Numbered from the stretch's first letter, positions 34,496-48,007 are shown. The stretch is 64,000 bases of DNA from Artocarpus heterophyllus (GCA_025403435.1 CM046338.1:25030281-25094280); one strand, 5' to 3'. Numbers and translations are program-made. The notes: generated from the sequence alone by a model not told the origin.

Positions 34496-37480
34496 ATGCA
34501 GAACAGAGAGCAGGGCAAGTCGGGTGGATCCAGCGGCGGAGCCACCGCGCCTCCCGCGAAGAGAGGCCGTCCTTTCGGCAGCACCAACAGCAGCGCCGCT
34601 GCAGCCGCTGCCGACACGGCGGCTCCTTCCACTCTTCTCGGCCCCTCTCTCCATGTCCACAGCTCCTTAGCCGGTCAGTTCCTCCAAAACCCTAGCTCGT
34701 CTCCGTCTTAATTCTGAAAAATTCACCTCTTTACATATTGTGCGCTTCTTTCACGGTCCTTTCTCCTGTTTTGGAGGTTCAATTTTCTAGCTAAAGAAGT
34801 TCAAATTTGTCTTTGATAGATCAAAAAAGTAGGAACTGATTGATTTGTGTAATTCATGTAGTGGAATTGGAAAAAATTAGAGAAGAATCGGAAATTTGGT
34901 GGTTATTGTGTTGTCCTTTTACTGTGTTCTTTTTGCAGATCAAAACAACAAAAGGATAGTTCTTGCTCTTCAGAGTGGATTGAAGAGTGAGCTAATATGG
35001 GCCTTGAATACTCTCACGTTACTCTCTTTCAAAGAAAAGGACGATATGCGCAGAGATTCAACTCCTCTAGCTAAAATTCCTGGATTGCTTGATGTTCTTC
35101 TCCAAGTTGTACGTCTAATAATCCCTATATTTGTCCTGAGCAGTGTTAGAAATTTAACTTTTATCCCAACTTTTTATTTTTGGTCATCTTTCCATTGTAG
35201 ATATAACTTTACCAGTTGATGCTACAATCTTTTAGATACTTACCAGAAAAAGTTGACAATTTGTGTGCCACATCAGTTGGAATTAAAAATTTGGGATAAC
35301 AGTTGAGACCCTCTTATTCATTGGTTGTTCTGAAATGATATTTAGAGCAAGTTTGTTTGTTTGGTTCATGTTTGTGTTTGAGTTCTTTACTCTGTTATCA
35401 TGTTTCTGTCAAATTTGTGTTGACTCTAAAATGTTGCAAAATCGAACAGATTGATGACTGGCGTGAAATATCTCTTCAAAAAGAACACCTGAGTTCACTG
35501 AGAGTAAGAAATTTAGGGGCAAATTCTTTTGTAACAGGATTTGGGAATGAGTATGATGCGTTGGGCTCAAATGGCAACCTCCAGCAGTCTGGGTGAGCTC
35601 TAATGATTATTATGGTATTATTGGGTGAATCTCTTAATATGAGTAACTTATAACGGGATTATGTTTTCGAGATAGGTCGGGATCTAATCCATCTCTTGCG
35701 GAAGCATCGCGGAATAATGTTACTAAACTTCATTCTTCAGAGTGGTGGGCCAACGAAGATGGCTTGTTCAATGTAGATGAAGAGGGGCGAGCAGAAAAGC
35801 AGCAGTGTGCTGTCGTTGCTTCAAATGTTATCCGTAACTTCTCTTTTATGCCAGAAAATGAACTTATTATGGCCCAACATCGGCATTGTTTGGAAACAGT
35901 GTTTCAGTGCATAGAAGATTATGTTACAGGTGTGGATAAATAATGCTTGAAAATCTTATTCATTTTTTTACTTGAGTCAGTTTTTGGCGTATGAATTCCA
36001 AGTAAATGTCTTCTTTCTGATAGTACAACCTCTGTGCAGTTACTTTGCACGGTTAAGTAGTTGCTTCAAGAGTAATCACTCATTAAAGTTCCTTATGGGC
36101 GCCTTTTTTGGCATATTAATTAATGTTGTCTGTTCTATAGATTTATTGGACCAAGCCACTGAAGAATGCTGAAACCTGTATTAACGCCAAAATTGATACG
36201 TGGGATGTTTAAGGGGATTGTTAAGGTCATAAATGGATCTTTATAGTTTATTTGTACGTTTTGGGCAAGCATAATAGCATTGCTTTCAAATTAAACCGTG
36301 TAGCTAAGCTTGGTGATGTTTGCTTTGTGTTTAAACAACTGTTTTCTTCTTCTTCCTTTTCAGATTTTATTGTCTAAATGTTGGAGGTTAAGTCTGTCTG
36401 GACCTTGGTAGAGTTCTTATGGCTTTTGGTTCTCAGGCTTCAAATATTCACCTTCGTAAATTCTTATTAAAAATTTAAAACTGATTCAGAATTCATTGTC
36501 CTTAGATAATTTATTTTTTATTTATTTTTTTTTTTTTTTATGTATGCTTATACTCTGAAATGGCTAAAATGTATGTTATATTGTATTAACAGAGGATGAA
36601 GAACTTGTCTTGAATGCTATTGAGACGGTTGTAAATTTGGCTCCATTGCTTGATCTCCGGATTTTTAGGTCATCAAATACATCCTATGTCAAGATAACGT
36701 AAGAAAATAATACTCAATTCTGTTCAGCTAAAGCTGCTCTTGTTTCTCCTTTTTGGTCTGTAAGTTAATTTATTTTTAAACAGAGAGAGACAAGCAGTTC
36801 AAGCCATCATGGAGATGCTAGGATCTTCAGTCAAAGCCTGGCATTGTGCAGCAGCCGAGTTGCTTGGGCGATTAATAATAAATCCTGATAACGAACCTTT
36901 CCTTCTTCCATTTGTTCCTCAGGTTAAGATTTGGAAAATCCTCTATTATAAACATGTACAATTAAAGAAATGCATATAGTGCAATGACGGCTAAATGAAC
37001 TTATGCAGATACACAAGCGCTTGGTTGATCTTGTTAGTTTCCCTGCATTTGATGCTCAAGCAGCGGCTGTTGGAGCTCTTTACAACCTCGCTGAGGTTAA
37101 CATGGACTGCCGATTGAAACTTGCTAGTGAGCGATGGTGAGAGTGGTTCTTTCACTTTTCTCTTAATTAATGTGAGTGTTTTGTTGCTGAAACGACTGTA
37201 TTCCTGTCTATTTGCTGATTCCAGGGCAGTCGATCGACTGCTAAAAGTCATCAAAACACCCCATCCAGTTCCAGAAGTTTGCAGGAAAGCTGCTATGATA
37301 CTGGAGAGCCTTGTGTCCGAGCCACAGAACAAGCCATTGCTGCTTGCTTACGAGAGTGCCTTTGCGGAGACATTGTTCTCAGATGCAAAATATTCTGAAA
37401 CATTTGCCAGGATATTATACGAATTGACATTGCGGCCTAACAACAAATATTCAGCAGCTCGTGGTGTTTGGGGCAATTGA
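34496..37480 (+). CDS. LFR: LFR, armadillo-repeat subunit of plant SWI/SNF complexes
   Basis: There are eight exons: 34496-34673, 34939-35108, 35450-35592, 35676-35929, 36593-36698, 36784-36922, 37009-37136 and 37225-37480. Frames join without error to give 457 residues, close to the 460 of Arabidopsis LEAF AND FLOWER RELATED. The N-terminus is Gly/Ala/Ser-rich with an AT-hook-like KRGRPFG near residue 25. From about 60 onward the protein is helical armadillo-like repeat (KSELIWALNTLTLLSFKEK; AWHCAAAELLGRLI; AAAVGALYNLAEV). LFR is a nuclear protein that works with SWI/SNF remodelling complexes in leaf and flower development. ATG 34496 is chosen because it starts the family's MQ(N/K)RE sequence. 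An ORF from 34389 in another frame is a shadow. Confidence 0.95.
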
Positions 37481-38754
37481 CTGAAATTTTTGCGCCTTCA
37501 GGTGACGCACTTTTGGTGTGTTTTAGGATTAGTGGATTGATAGTCAGCTAATACATCTAGGTTACTATTTGTACATATGGCTAATTTAAGCACCAACATT
37601 TCAAATTGCGGGTAATCAGAATTTCGCTGTTGTATTATTTGAGCGGAAAGTGTACTAATTTAAATCCTCGAGTTGATGTTGTTTCCATGCTGTTTCTGTT
37701 TATGTATCTTTTTGGAGTTTTTAGTGTAAGATATACCCAATGGCATTGCATCTTTGTTAACATTTGGATTTGTGAGATGTTTGGTAAATCGGTTGGAACT
37801 CGAAAAGTAAGTTTAAGTATTGTAGCATGTGAATGTGAGAGTTTTATATTTTAGCTACTTTTTGCCAAAAGTTTTATATCGTGGACGGTTGCTATTGACA
37901 AGTTTAATCCAATATGTCAAACACATGCTTAGTCAAAATCTCAAAATAAAAAATGGTGAGTAAAATAAGCACAACTCGATATTAATCTGATGTGTATTAT
38001 TTTTTTCTTTTTTTTCTTTTCACGTTGAACCTAGCTTCATGAGATTTAATCTTATTACTCATAAAATAATAAATTATAGTTTAAAAAGTAGACTATATAC
38101 TAGATTGGACTCTATTATTGTTTCAGTAGTAAAGTTTACGAGAATGAAAAGGTTTTTTTTTGCTTGTTTTTATATAGAGACTCCTTTCGATGAGCATGTC
38201 TTAAAGACGATATATTACCGAACCGAACAGTATTCTGTCACGTTTTGCATTGACGCCCCCACCAGTTAGACTCCGGGGAAGTTTGTCGGCCAGTACTTTT
38301 CTACGGTGATAATTTTCTTATTCCATGCACTTCTACCACGAACTCTTGAATAATCCATCTTTCTTACTAGAATTGAAACAACCTCTGAAATAAAGTTCAG
38401 AGAAAATATGACGTCTAGTTTGTTTATCGTTTTTCCATTCGCCAATTGAAAATGGCATCCTCGCAAAGTTAAATCAAGATCATTCAAAGTCCACTTTCAA
38501 CCATAAAATGAGCTAGTAAATGAACATGAAAAAAAAAAAAGAAAAAAAAATTACAACAATTGTATCACTGAGATAAAAACATTCACTAAAAAAAAAAAAG
38601 TCCACTTTTGGTGACACTTGATTTCTTTAATTACCCTTGAAGAATCACATGTAAAGAAAGTAACATAACACCCCCAACAAACTCCCCATTAAAAATGCAT
38701 TAAAAAAAAATATCAACACACTTCCTGAAGGAAAAATTGTACCAATAATCACAT
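37481..38754. other. Spacer between the convergent LFR and KCS genes
   Basis: Contains the 3' regions of both genes. Around 37770-37930 there are motifs of the small MITE family (GTGAGATGTTTGGTAAA, TGTAGCATGTGAATG). The rest shows nothing recognisable. Confidence 0.45.
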
Positions 38755-41700
38755 CTAAGAAGCAATGGAGACAACTTTAGGCACACTAACAGGAAATTCA
38801 TGAATCTCATCAATCCAAGGATTTTTCTCGTTGGCAGGATCAATAGTCCTCAATGCCCTCCAAACAGCACTGTTGCACTTGAACCCTGAACCAAATGCAA
38901 TCTGCCATGTTCTATCTCCTTTCCTGATCCTCCCTTTAGCCTCAGAGTAAGCCAACTCGTACCAAAGCGAACTACTCGAAGTGTTTCCGAATCGGTTCAA
39001 TGTCATCCTTGAAGGCTCCATATGCCAGTCACTTAGCTCAAGATTCTTCTCCAATTCATCCAAAACAGCTCTTCCGCCGGCGTGGATGCAGAAGTGCTCA
39101 AAGGCTAGCTTGAAGTCCGGGATGTAAGGCTTTATTTTCATCTTCAAGATCTTTCTCCCCAAGAGCGTCGCGAAGAAGAGGAGCTGCTCTGACATGGGGA
39201 GGACTAGGGGACCGAGGGTGGTGATGTTGGTCTTGAGGGCCTCTCCAGCGACCGCCATGAGGTCCTTGGAGAGGGCCACACCGATGCGTTTGGTGTCGTC
39301 TTCCTTTTGGAAAACGCAGTTGTAGCACTTGTCGTCCGCGCCCTTGTGGGTGCGGACTGTGTGGATGAGCTGGTACTTGGAGCGGCGGCGGTCGGAGGAG
39401 CGGTTGGAGAGGAGGACGGCGGCGCCTCCCATGCGGAAGAGGCAGTTGGAGACCAGCATAGAGCGGTCGTTGCCAAAGTACCAGTTGAGTGTTATGTTCT
39501 CCATGCTCACCACTAGAGCATATGAGTTTGGATGCACCTGTACATACAAATTAACAAAACGTACTAAAGTCAGGATTTAGATAAACTAATATATCTGTAT
39601 TTTTTTTTAAAAAAAGAGAAGTTGGATTATGTGTGGATGGTCAACGATATTAAATAAAGGTTTTTTTTTTTTGTTTCTAAAAAAATATAATAACAAAATT
39701 TTGACTTCCACGATAAGAGCACCAATAATAATGAGTGCATTTCTAAACGGCATAGTGTATCATCATCAAAATCAAATACAAATTTTCCACAAAAATAAGA
39801 CTCAAACACTACATAAACTAATTTGAAAATTAGAAAACTATAGCTAATTATAAACATTTAATATTGGTAGGCTAATTTTTAAAAAAAGGTTATCCACTTC
39901 ACAATCTCGAAAAAAAAAATGCTTCAAATGTATTTTAGTTTGGCCAAGTGAAAAAAAAATATATATATAAAAAGGACAAAAGGTAAGATTTTTTTTTAAA
40001 AAAACCATATTCTTATGTTAAAAAAAAGCTATATGTATGGTGAGTGCATCCAATACCAATATATATATATATATATATATATAATCTTAGGTTATTAAGA
40101 GTAATTGTCCCTATATTTTAGGGTTTCTCTTATTTTGTCCCTTAAACTTTGAAAATATCATTTTACTCTTAAACTTTCAAAACTTTTCACTTTGCCCCTT
40201 AAATTTTAAAAATTATCATTTTGTCCTTGTTTCAAAGCTTCTGATTTTGTCTCATATTTTTTAATTTTCTGTTCAAATATACAAAATTAAATCCGCATGA
40301 TTTGCACATGAGTCCTTTGTAAGCGCAAAAATAAATTTTTATCACTTTCAGATTTTGTTTTGTGTTTGCACTCTCATTAAACTTTTTTTTATGTACTTTC
40401 ATTCAAAAAGGGTCTGTATGCATATTTTTTCTCAATACTAGTTAACGATATCTCCTCATCTTTAATACATAAGTATTCAAATTTAAATATCAGTTAACAA
40501 TATCAGCTTGTTAAATGAATTATATATTAAAAATGATAAGAAACGTGCAGGCAAACTATTTCTAAATGAGAATTCAAATAAAAAAAATAAAAGCCTCAAG
40601 TGAGAGTGTAAACGTGAAACAAAACTTTGGAGTGACAAAATCTCATTTTTGCCTTTATAGATGACCTATTTGTGAATCACGTGAGCTTAATTTCACCTAT
40701 TTGAATGAAAAATAAGAAGTTATGAGACAAAATAGGAAGCTTTGAAAGTTCAGGAGTAAAATGATGATTTTCAAAATTCAAAGGACAAAATGAAAAGTTT
40801 TGAAATTTTAGGAGTAAAGTAGTGATTTTAAAATTAATGGAACAAAATGAGAGACTCTAAAATTAGAGGCTATTAGTGTTAATAATCTAAAAATCTTTTT
40901 TCTTTATAATTATAACCCCAAAACTATAGGTTAGTATATTTTTTAAACTAATTCCACTATTTTATTAGTAAAGGGTCATAACTCCTAGTATTAAATAGAA
41001 TTGTTGGAAAATATACACACACGTCAATATATTTATTGTTCTGCACCTATTAATTCTCTCACAAAAAAGCTCCAACCACCAACCATCAAAAGCATAAAAA
41101 AAAAATTTTAAAAAAATCACAAATAAGTAATTAACAATAATAACCTGGAGAAGCTGCTTAGCAAGGTCAATGGAGATAAGGCCAGCACTGCAACCCATTC
41201 CACCAAGATTATAGCTCATAATGTTCCCCCTAAGCTTGTAATGGTTCACAATCATGGCAGAAAGTGAAGGCGTTGGATTAAACAAGCTACAATTCACCAC
41301 AAGTATCCCAATATCCTTAGCCTTAACGCCAGTCTTCTCTAGCAACTCGTCAATTGCCCCAAACATCACTGCCTCCGCCTCCTTCCTTGCCTCCGCCATG
41401 CACGGGTTCGGCGGCACCCTCATCACCGCCTCCGGCATGTACGTCTTCTGCCCGAGTCCGGACCTTTCCAGAATCTTCTTCTGGAAGGCCAAGTTCTCCT
41501 CCGAGAAGCAATTGGTCAATTTAGACCTCTCCATAAAAATCTCCCTGGTGCAAGTACGTGCCGGTTCGGGCTTGTAACACGAGAAGTTCACCAAGTAGAC
41601 TTTCCGAGGGCGTGTCATGAAGTAGAGAGTGGCCAGGAACACCAGCAGGCTTGAGCAGACAGTGAAGGACACGAGGTTGAATTTGAGATGATTCCAAAGA

Positions 41701-41933
41701 TGTTGGAAGTCTTGGGGTTTGAGAGTTGAGAGATGGGCTGAAGAAATGGCCAAGAGCGGGATTAATAAAATGTACATGGCGTTTGTGATCAAGTAGTGGT
41801 ACCCAAGTTTGACGTATTTGAGCCTCACTGATGATAGGAAGTTTGGGAGCTTTTGCCTCCTTTCTTGATCATGATGATCAAGGGTTTGAAACTGAATGTT
41901 ATTGGGATTCTTGGGTTGATCATGATTTTCCAT
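38755..41933 (-). CDS. KCS: 3-ketoacyl-CoA synthase (KCS4/9/11/17-like)
   Basis: Two exons, 41933-41145 and 39537-38755, joined in phase 0 (CAG|GTTATT donor, TACAG|GTG acceptor), give 523 residues. The enzyme is the condensing step of the ER fatty-acid elongase, adding malonyl-CoA carbons to make very-long-chain acyl-CoAs for waxes, cutin or suberin and sphingolipids. Two membrane segments lie near residues 48-66 and 88-106. The catalytic triad is visible: Cys248 in GGMGCSAG, His415 in FCIHAGG, Asn485 in FKCNSAVW. The FAE1/chalcone-synthase-type fold extends to the C-terminal VPKVVS. Chain-length preference cannot be read from the sequence. The 1607-bp intron contains an inverted-repeat transposon at 40089-40888. 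Confidence 0.96.
40089..40888. mobile_element. Long-TIR DNA transposon (800 bp) in the KCS intron
   Basis: The two arms match inversely over about 200 bp (GGTTATTAAGAGTAATTGTCC-like at the left, GATTATTAACACTAATAGCC at the right). The 9-bp flanks TATAATCTT and AAAAATCTT agree at 7 of 9, suggesting a Mutator-like 9-bp target duplication. No transposase. It is a sister copy of 47250-47998. Confidence 0.8.
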
Positions 41934-41977
41934 GATATTGTATGAGAAGTTGAGAAGTCAGTCCCTCTTGGGGGTAT

Positions 41978-41988
41978 TAATATATAAA
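41978..41988 (-). promoter_or_regulatory. Putative TATA box of the KCS gene
   Basis: Reads TTTATATATTAA on the minus strand about 50 bp upstream of the start codon at 41933. This would give a short leader, so it is a tentative call. Confidence 0.35.
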
Positions 41989-42489
41989 GATGTGCCAAAG
42001 ACGGGGTTAAATGTGAAAAGGAAAGGTGTAATTATGAATATGGGGTTCTCGTTTTGGTCAGATGGGGGTTGGAGATGTGGATATAAATGTGAAAGAACAG
42101 GCAAAACACAATGAATTTTCAAAGTTATGGGTGAGAATAATAACTAAGAAGCAAAAAAACTTGGGGGAAGAAAGAGATGCACAAGGTATGTGCATATGTG
42201 ACTTATGCTATGCATGTCAAGGAGAATGAGAATTTGGTTGGCTTGATTTATGGAGCAGAAAATGGGAGAGAAGAGAGAGAAAAATAAAACTGGGTGATGG
42301 CTTGAGAGAATGGAGAAGGGGACAGTATGGGGTTTTAAAAGAGTGTGAGTGTGGGGGGTGTGATTTGATTTTGGAGGGGAGGATGCAACTACCCGAACGA
42401 ACTTTTAATGGTTTAAGAGAGGAGGCATTGAATTTGCCAACTGGAAACTAGCAGGCTTTTTTTTAATTTAATTTAATTTAATTTTTTAT

Positions 42490-42541
<52 letters not shown>

Positions 42542-45060
42542 AATTTGTGATAATACCTAGTTGACCTACTTTTGTGAGACTATTTTTGCTTCGCCACTTG
42601 TATCCTTGTCATAGGGGTCTATGACTTAGCCGTGTAAAAGCATTAATTTTGGTGTACCTGTATAATAAAAGCATGGCAAGTGAGTAAAATTAAATCTCTT
42701 ATAATGTAGATGTTGGTGAGCAATGTTGCTAATAAACACAAATGTGCTTTTTTCCCACCAAAAAGGAAAACCATAGTTGTTTTTTTTTTCTTTTTTTTTT
42801 TTTATTCTTAAATCTTTGAAAACCTAATTCATTCATCCAATAATGAAATTATAGTAACAAATCTAGCAGTCTTTTTTTTTTTTTGAGTAACAGTGTCGAT
42901 TAATGTGTGTATATATATGAGTTTTCTTGTTGGTCTCAACAACATCACCATATGTGACAATTGTTTTTGAAGATTATATTTCTGTATATATTGGTACAAC
43001 GAGGAAAAAAAAAATAATGTAAGTTAATTGTTTCTTGTCATGAGGTTACGTGGTAATAACTTTGATGAACAATATAACTTTATTTATATTCATCATTGGT
43101 CATTATAGACAAAATATGGCTGAAATTTTAAAATTTTTGATATTTTGAAGGTGTTGAAGGATCTTTAGAAGTAAAAACTTTTCTGTCAAAATTTTAGAAA
43201 AAAATATCGATAGATATTAGAAAATATTATTTGAAATATTGATTACATTGAGTTTGTATTGTAATTTATAAAAGTTCCGGGAAATATCAAGAAAATGTTG
43301 AAAGAATATCAGAAATTCTAGGACATATCAAAGATATTGACATTTAAGGTAATTTTTGCTTTTATATTTTAATTTTACTAATATTTTGTAGGAAGCATAA
43401 CTAAGTGATTTTTGGCGCCAAATGACTACATTAAGTTCTTTTTCTTAAACAATTGAAAGCAACAAACCAAGCTCCCCATATTTACTATCTATATAATCGT
43501 GACTTTAGTAACCATATAAGTTTCAATTCCCCCCTTAGAGGAACAAAATTTGGAGAATTCATACTTCCTCTATACTTGTGCAATACTTTATAGAGATATC
43601 GACAAACCCATAAGTAGCATATATTAACAATTCTATTTAACAATATTCAAACATATTAGGACAATTTTTAAAAAATTCTTATTTTTTAAAACAAAACTAT
43701 TTTTAACTATTTTGAAAACAATATCAAACAGACCCATCATATCACCGGTATTAGTTGAATTAAACCATTAGTTGAATTAAACCAGAAGCAAGTATGAACC
43801 TTAGAGGACTTCCTTTTGGCAATATAATATCTAATATATATGAAGTTTTTCATACTAAAATACCCTTACTATCCCTCGTACCTCCAATCTTCCCATCTTA
43901 CTCCACCTATTAGTGCTCGACGACAAGAAGATAGAAGAATGGTGGCGAGGCACGACACAAGATAACAATAACAACCCTAAGCCCCTCTCTCTAGCCATTG
44001 CCACGATCCACCCACATGCAATATCGAATGTGAACCTTGACGTCAAGAAAGAAACCGTCGTTGAACCTCGATAACATCTCGCCTCACCTTGGGACTTCAC
44101 AACGACAATGTTACGACGAGCTTTGCAAGTGTGAGCCTCGTGACCTTTGCAACGGCAGCGTTGTTGTGAAGCTTGGTCATGATGGCAACCCTTGGTCGTG
44201 ACAAGAGTACCCTTGATCGTGATGACACCTTAACAAAGTAGTTCTAGAACTTATTAAAAAACAAAAAACATAAAACAAAACCGGCCATTTGCTATTTGCT
44301 AACAAATCTTCGAGGTGAACCATTTCCTTCTATTTACTTAAATTTTCCATGTAATTCCACGGCCAAATATATTTGGACCACTAATATAGTCCCAACGCCA
44401 ATATGAAAGGAAGTTAACAAAGAGATAAACAAAATGAAAGGAAGGTCCATTTCTCTAGAACCGTTTGGTGTCCATCAGAATATAACTCACAACCTTTTTA
44501 GTTTAATTACCATTCAATAATATTCTTATGTCCTTCTTTCTCTCAAGGCCACAAAATATCAATTCATAATTAGTCAATTATGATTGCAATATATTTCACA
44601 TATAATCACAAACAAATTTTGGATTTGAAAGAAAACCAAAAAACTTCGGTGGCATTATTTGGGTTTTAAAGGATAGTGGTTGTTCAAGCACTTTCATTGG
44701 TGTGACATATATATGTAACATAATATTGTAGTTGGTACATATATTTAGTGCATATATATATACACATATATACGAAGGAAGTGAATCTTCTAGTTTTGTA
44801 TGTACATGCATGACGTTGATGCTTAACAAGGGAAAGAAAACAGGCATGTCTTTTAAAGGTCGGAGGAAAGAAACATATATATGGCAATGGATTTGTTAGG
44901 AGGTCAAGTGTTTTGAGGTTTTGTTAGTTTCTTTTGGAAAACCATCTATTTTGACGAGAAAGTGATGGGAAAGCAATTGCAATACTATGGTCAGCCAACT
45001 AGGCAGCAAACAGCGTGAGGAATGGAGAACATGGGGACCGAGTTTAGGTGTTGTATTTTG
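41989..45060. other. Gene-free region upstream of KCS
   Basis: No gene. 42494-42539 is an (AT)n microsatellite. 43090-43450 repeats ATATTGA/ATATCGAT-type motifs like the transposon at 1969-2800 and may be a relative. 43660-43735 reads like one end of a small MITE (AAAACAATATCAAACAGACCC). 43880-44250 is GC-richer unique sequence with no protein similarity that I recognise. Confidence 0.45.
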
Positions 45061-45340
45061 GCATGTTGTATATGTTCCGGACGCAATCAAATGGGCACCT
45101 ACACGCTAAGAACTGTCTCAAACTTTATTGAGATATATAGCTACTTGTTTTGCCTCGCATTGAGGCCTGTTATGCTCTAGACGTGATCAAATGGGCTCAA
45201 ACGCACTAAGAAACATCTCAAACTTTATTGAGACGCATACAACTACTTGTGTTGCCTCACATTTTAGGTTTATAAAATGATCAATTAGGTATGACTGAGT
45301 CGACTCTCATACGCTAAGAAATGCTTCAAACTTTATGAGA
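45061..45340. repeat. Degenerate tandem repeat, period about 115 bp
   Basis: Two and a half units share GATCAAATGGGC, then ACGCTAAGAA, then CTCAAACTTTATTGAGA and CTACTTGT.TTGCCTC. A weaker continuation lies near 45500-45540 (TTTATTGAG, TAGCTACTTGCTTT). No coding potential is seen. Confidence 0.75.
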
Positions 45341-47007
45341 ACTTTTAGTATGTCACATAAATTCTCCGGTGCTTTTCGGATTTATAAGGATATTGGAGTT
45401 TAAATTTGTGCCTCACAAATTCACTAGTTAAAGTTCAACAGAAGAAATGTGCCACAAATTCAAAGATATATAAAAGTAATGCCATGCCATTGCAATTTCT
45501 CACTCTTTATTGAGTTATATGACATATATAGCTACTTGCTTTAGGAGATAAAGAGCGTCATGTTAGCCTTGTCAAGAGTTAATGAACAATATTGAGTCGA
45601 TTGGTCTGAAAATGGTCTAAAACAATTTTCATTAGACTTGAACATGAGACTTTTTCATCTCTCAACCTTCTTGAGAGTAAGCCTAATAGCACCACCATAG
45701 TGGCGTGTTGTGTTTGCTTCTAACCTGTTAGGCTTAGAGGCAAGTTTGGGTCGGTTTGGTTGACCCAAAGGAGTGTGGAATGTGAAGGGGCAATTGCAAG
45801 AGAAGCTAGAAATTAAACTATAGCTGGTGACAGATACAAGAAGTAAATGCCCTGTGCCATTTTGACTTTTTTCAGGAAGTCATCTTCTTGTCTTCCTCTA
45901 AGAAGATGGGTCTCTTCTAAAATGCATTTTTTAAGTTTGAGGCCTTTTCGTTCTGACATCTTCACTCAACAAACTTAACCATCACACCTTCTTCTTTTTT
46001 TTTTTCTTTTTTTTTGTGAGATGACCATTTCATGTTTTGAATGCCCTCAAACTCCCAACCATAAATACATCCTCCTATTATTAGTAGACGAATTAATTGC
46101 GTGTGAATCCCACTTTGATGGCTCCAAGTTGGTGACAGTTTTTGGTTGAAGAGTACATAACAGGGTTACTATATTTTGGTCCACTACAAGTAATTAATTA
46201 GAGATTGTATACAAGAAATAAGCCTTGCAAGAAATCATCCTTCCTGAAGTTTTCTGTCTTTTTATTTACCAAAACAAGGGTAATTTCCTCCCTAATTTTT
46301 GTTTTGGTTGATCTAGCTCTTGCATTGTGAATGCTAATAATTGTATGTCAAAATCATGGCCATTTGATTTCTGGGTTACACATGCTCATGTCTACCATAG
46401 TTGAATTAAAAGTCTTTCCAAGTTGAAAATGGTTTAATCAAAGACTACCAATAATTGTATGTTATATTCACAACCTCAAAATACATAGGGTGTTTGGGAG
46501 ACGAGTTCCAACTTTAAAGTTTGAATCGTACGTCATCGTAGTATGTGATAGCTTTATATTATGGTATATTTTTACTTTTTATTGTAGCATGTGAGAGCTT
46601 CACATTATAGCGTATTTTTATTTTATACTATATAATGTGAGAGCTTTACACTATTTACAGCCACTCTCTCAAACACCCTAACAAGGCTATGGAAAACTAA
46701 TTCCTTGCTACCAATATTTTGTGAACTTGATTTTATTATTACTTCACATCATGATAAATACTCAAATATCAATTTCTCAAAAACCCTTTTGAGAAATTCA
46801 ATATTTGTTCGCTTTGGCCTTCGCCTGTTGCTTGGCCTCGTTTAGGACTATGGAATTAATATTTAGTTGTTGGGTTAAACAAGTCATACCCAAAACGTAT
46901 TTTTGTTTGCTTTTTTGATTTTGATTTCGAAGAGTACTCTAAAGCAACAGAGTTAGAAGTTGAATAGGTGACTATGACCACCGAACTTGTTAATTTCAAA
47001 TCTATAC

Positions 47008-47046
<39 letters not shown>

Positions 47047-47249
47047 AATTATAGAAAAGCTTGCTCAAAACTTAACCTTTCTTCAGAAGCAATGCATGTG
47101 GCGTTGCCCCCAAGTTTTGCGGAGATCTATAGTCACAAATCTTTGTCTTCTTTGAGTTAGTATAACTTGCACGTGGACCAACAAGAAAACAGTCAACTTT
47201 TAAGATCCTATAGAATGACTCAAAATGACTCTCTTAAAATAACAAAAAG
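45341..47249. other. Gene-free region with microsatellites
   Basis: Apart from the MITE at 46486-46680, I see only simple repeats, such as the T-run near 45990 and (AT)n at 47015-47046, and no conserved coding sequence. Confidence 0.45.
46486..46680. mobile_element. Small MITE (195 bp)
   Basis: Ends are TAGGGTGTTTGGGAGA and, inward from the right, TAGGGTGTTTGAGAGA. ACA lies on both sides as a possible 3-bp target duplication. The interior has two copies of GTGAGAGCTTTACA-type sequence. Related pieces occur near 3545, 26680, 30268, 30868 and 37770. Confidence 0.8.
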
Positions 47250-47998
47250 ATTATTAATACTAATAGCCTTTAAATTTTAAGATTTTTTTCCTTTTATTTA
47301 TTAAACTTTAAAAATTACTACTTTACAATCTTAAATTTTAAAAATCATCATTTTATCCTTGTTTCAAAATCTCTCATTTTGTCTCCTATTTTTTGATTTT
47401 CTATTCAAACAGACAGATGTAAACCTGTGTGATTTACACGTGGGTCACTTGTAAAGTAAAAAATGAAATCTTATTACTCTCAGGTCTTGTTTTACTTTTT
47501 CATTTTCATTTAATGTTTTTTTAACTACTCTCATTTAAGAATGGTCTGTATGCATATTTTTTCTCAACATTATTCATCGATATCTCCTCATCTTTAATGC
47601 ATTACTCATATTCTTTAGTATTTAAATTCAGATATCGGCGAACAATATCGACATATTAAAAGCAAACCCTTCCTAAATAAGAGGTTAGATAAAAAAACAA
47701 AGGCATCATGTGAGAGTATAAACGTAAAACAAAACTTAAAGTGATAAAATCTCATCTTTACCCTTACAAGTGACCCATATGCTAATTATGTGGGCTTAAT
47801 TCCACTTGAACGAAAAATAGGAAATTTATGAGACAAAATGAAAAGCTTTAAAAGTTTTGGGGTAAAATGAAGATTTTTAAAATTCGTAGGGCAGAGTGAG
47901 GAGTTTTGAAAGTCTAAGAGTAAAGTGATGATTTTTAAAGTTTAGAGGACAAAATGAAAGGACTATAAAGTTTAAGGACCATTAGTGTTAATAACCCT
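47250..47998. mobile_element. Long-TIR DNA transposon (749 bp)
   Basis: Flanks AACAAAAAG (47241-47249) and AATAAAAAG (47999-48007) are a 9-bp target duplication with one change, as made by Mutator-like elements. The arms match inversely over about 200 bp (ATTATTAATACTAATAGCC at the left, GGGTTATTAACACTAATGG at the right). No ORF. Closely related to 40089-40888. Confidence 0.85.
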
Positions 47999-48007
47999 AA
48001 TAAAAAG

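Noticed and set aside
34389..34670. ORF starting MARQQ upstream of LFR
   Set aside because: It is out of frame with LFR exon 1 and translates to Pro/Ala/Arg-rich sequence without a family.
39098..39580. Several ORFs on both strands over KCS exon 2
   Set aside because: They overlap conserved 3-ketoacyl-CoA synthase coding sequence in other frames and have biased, repetitive translations.
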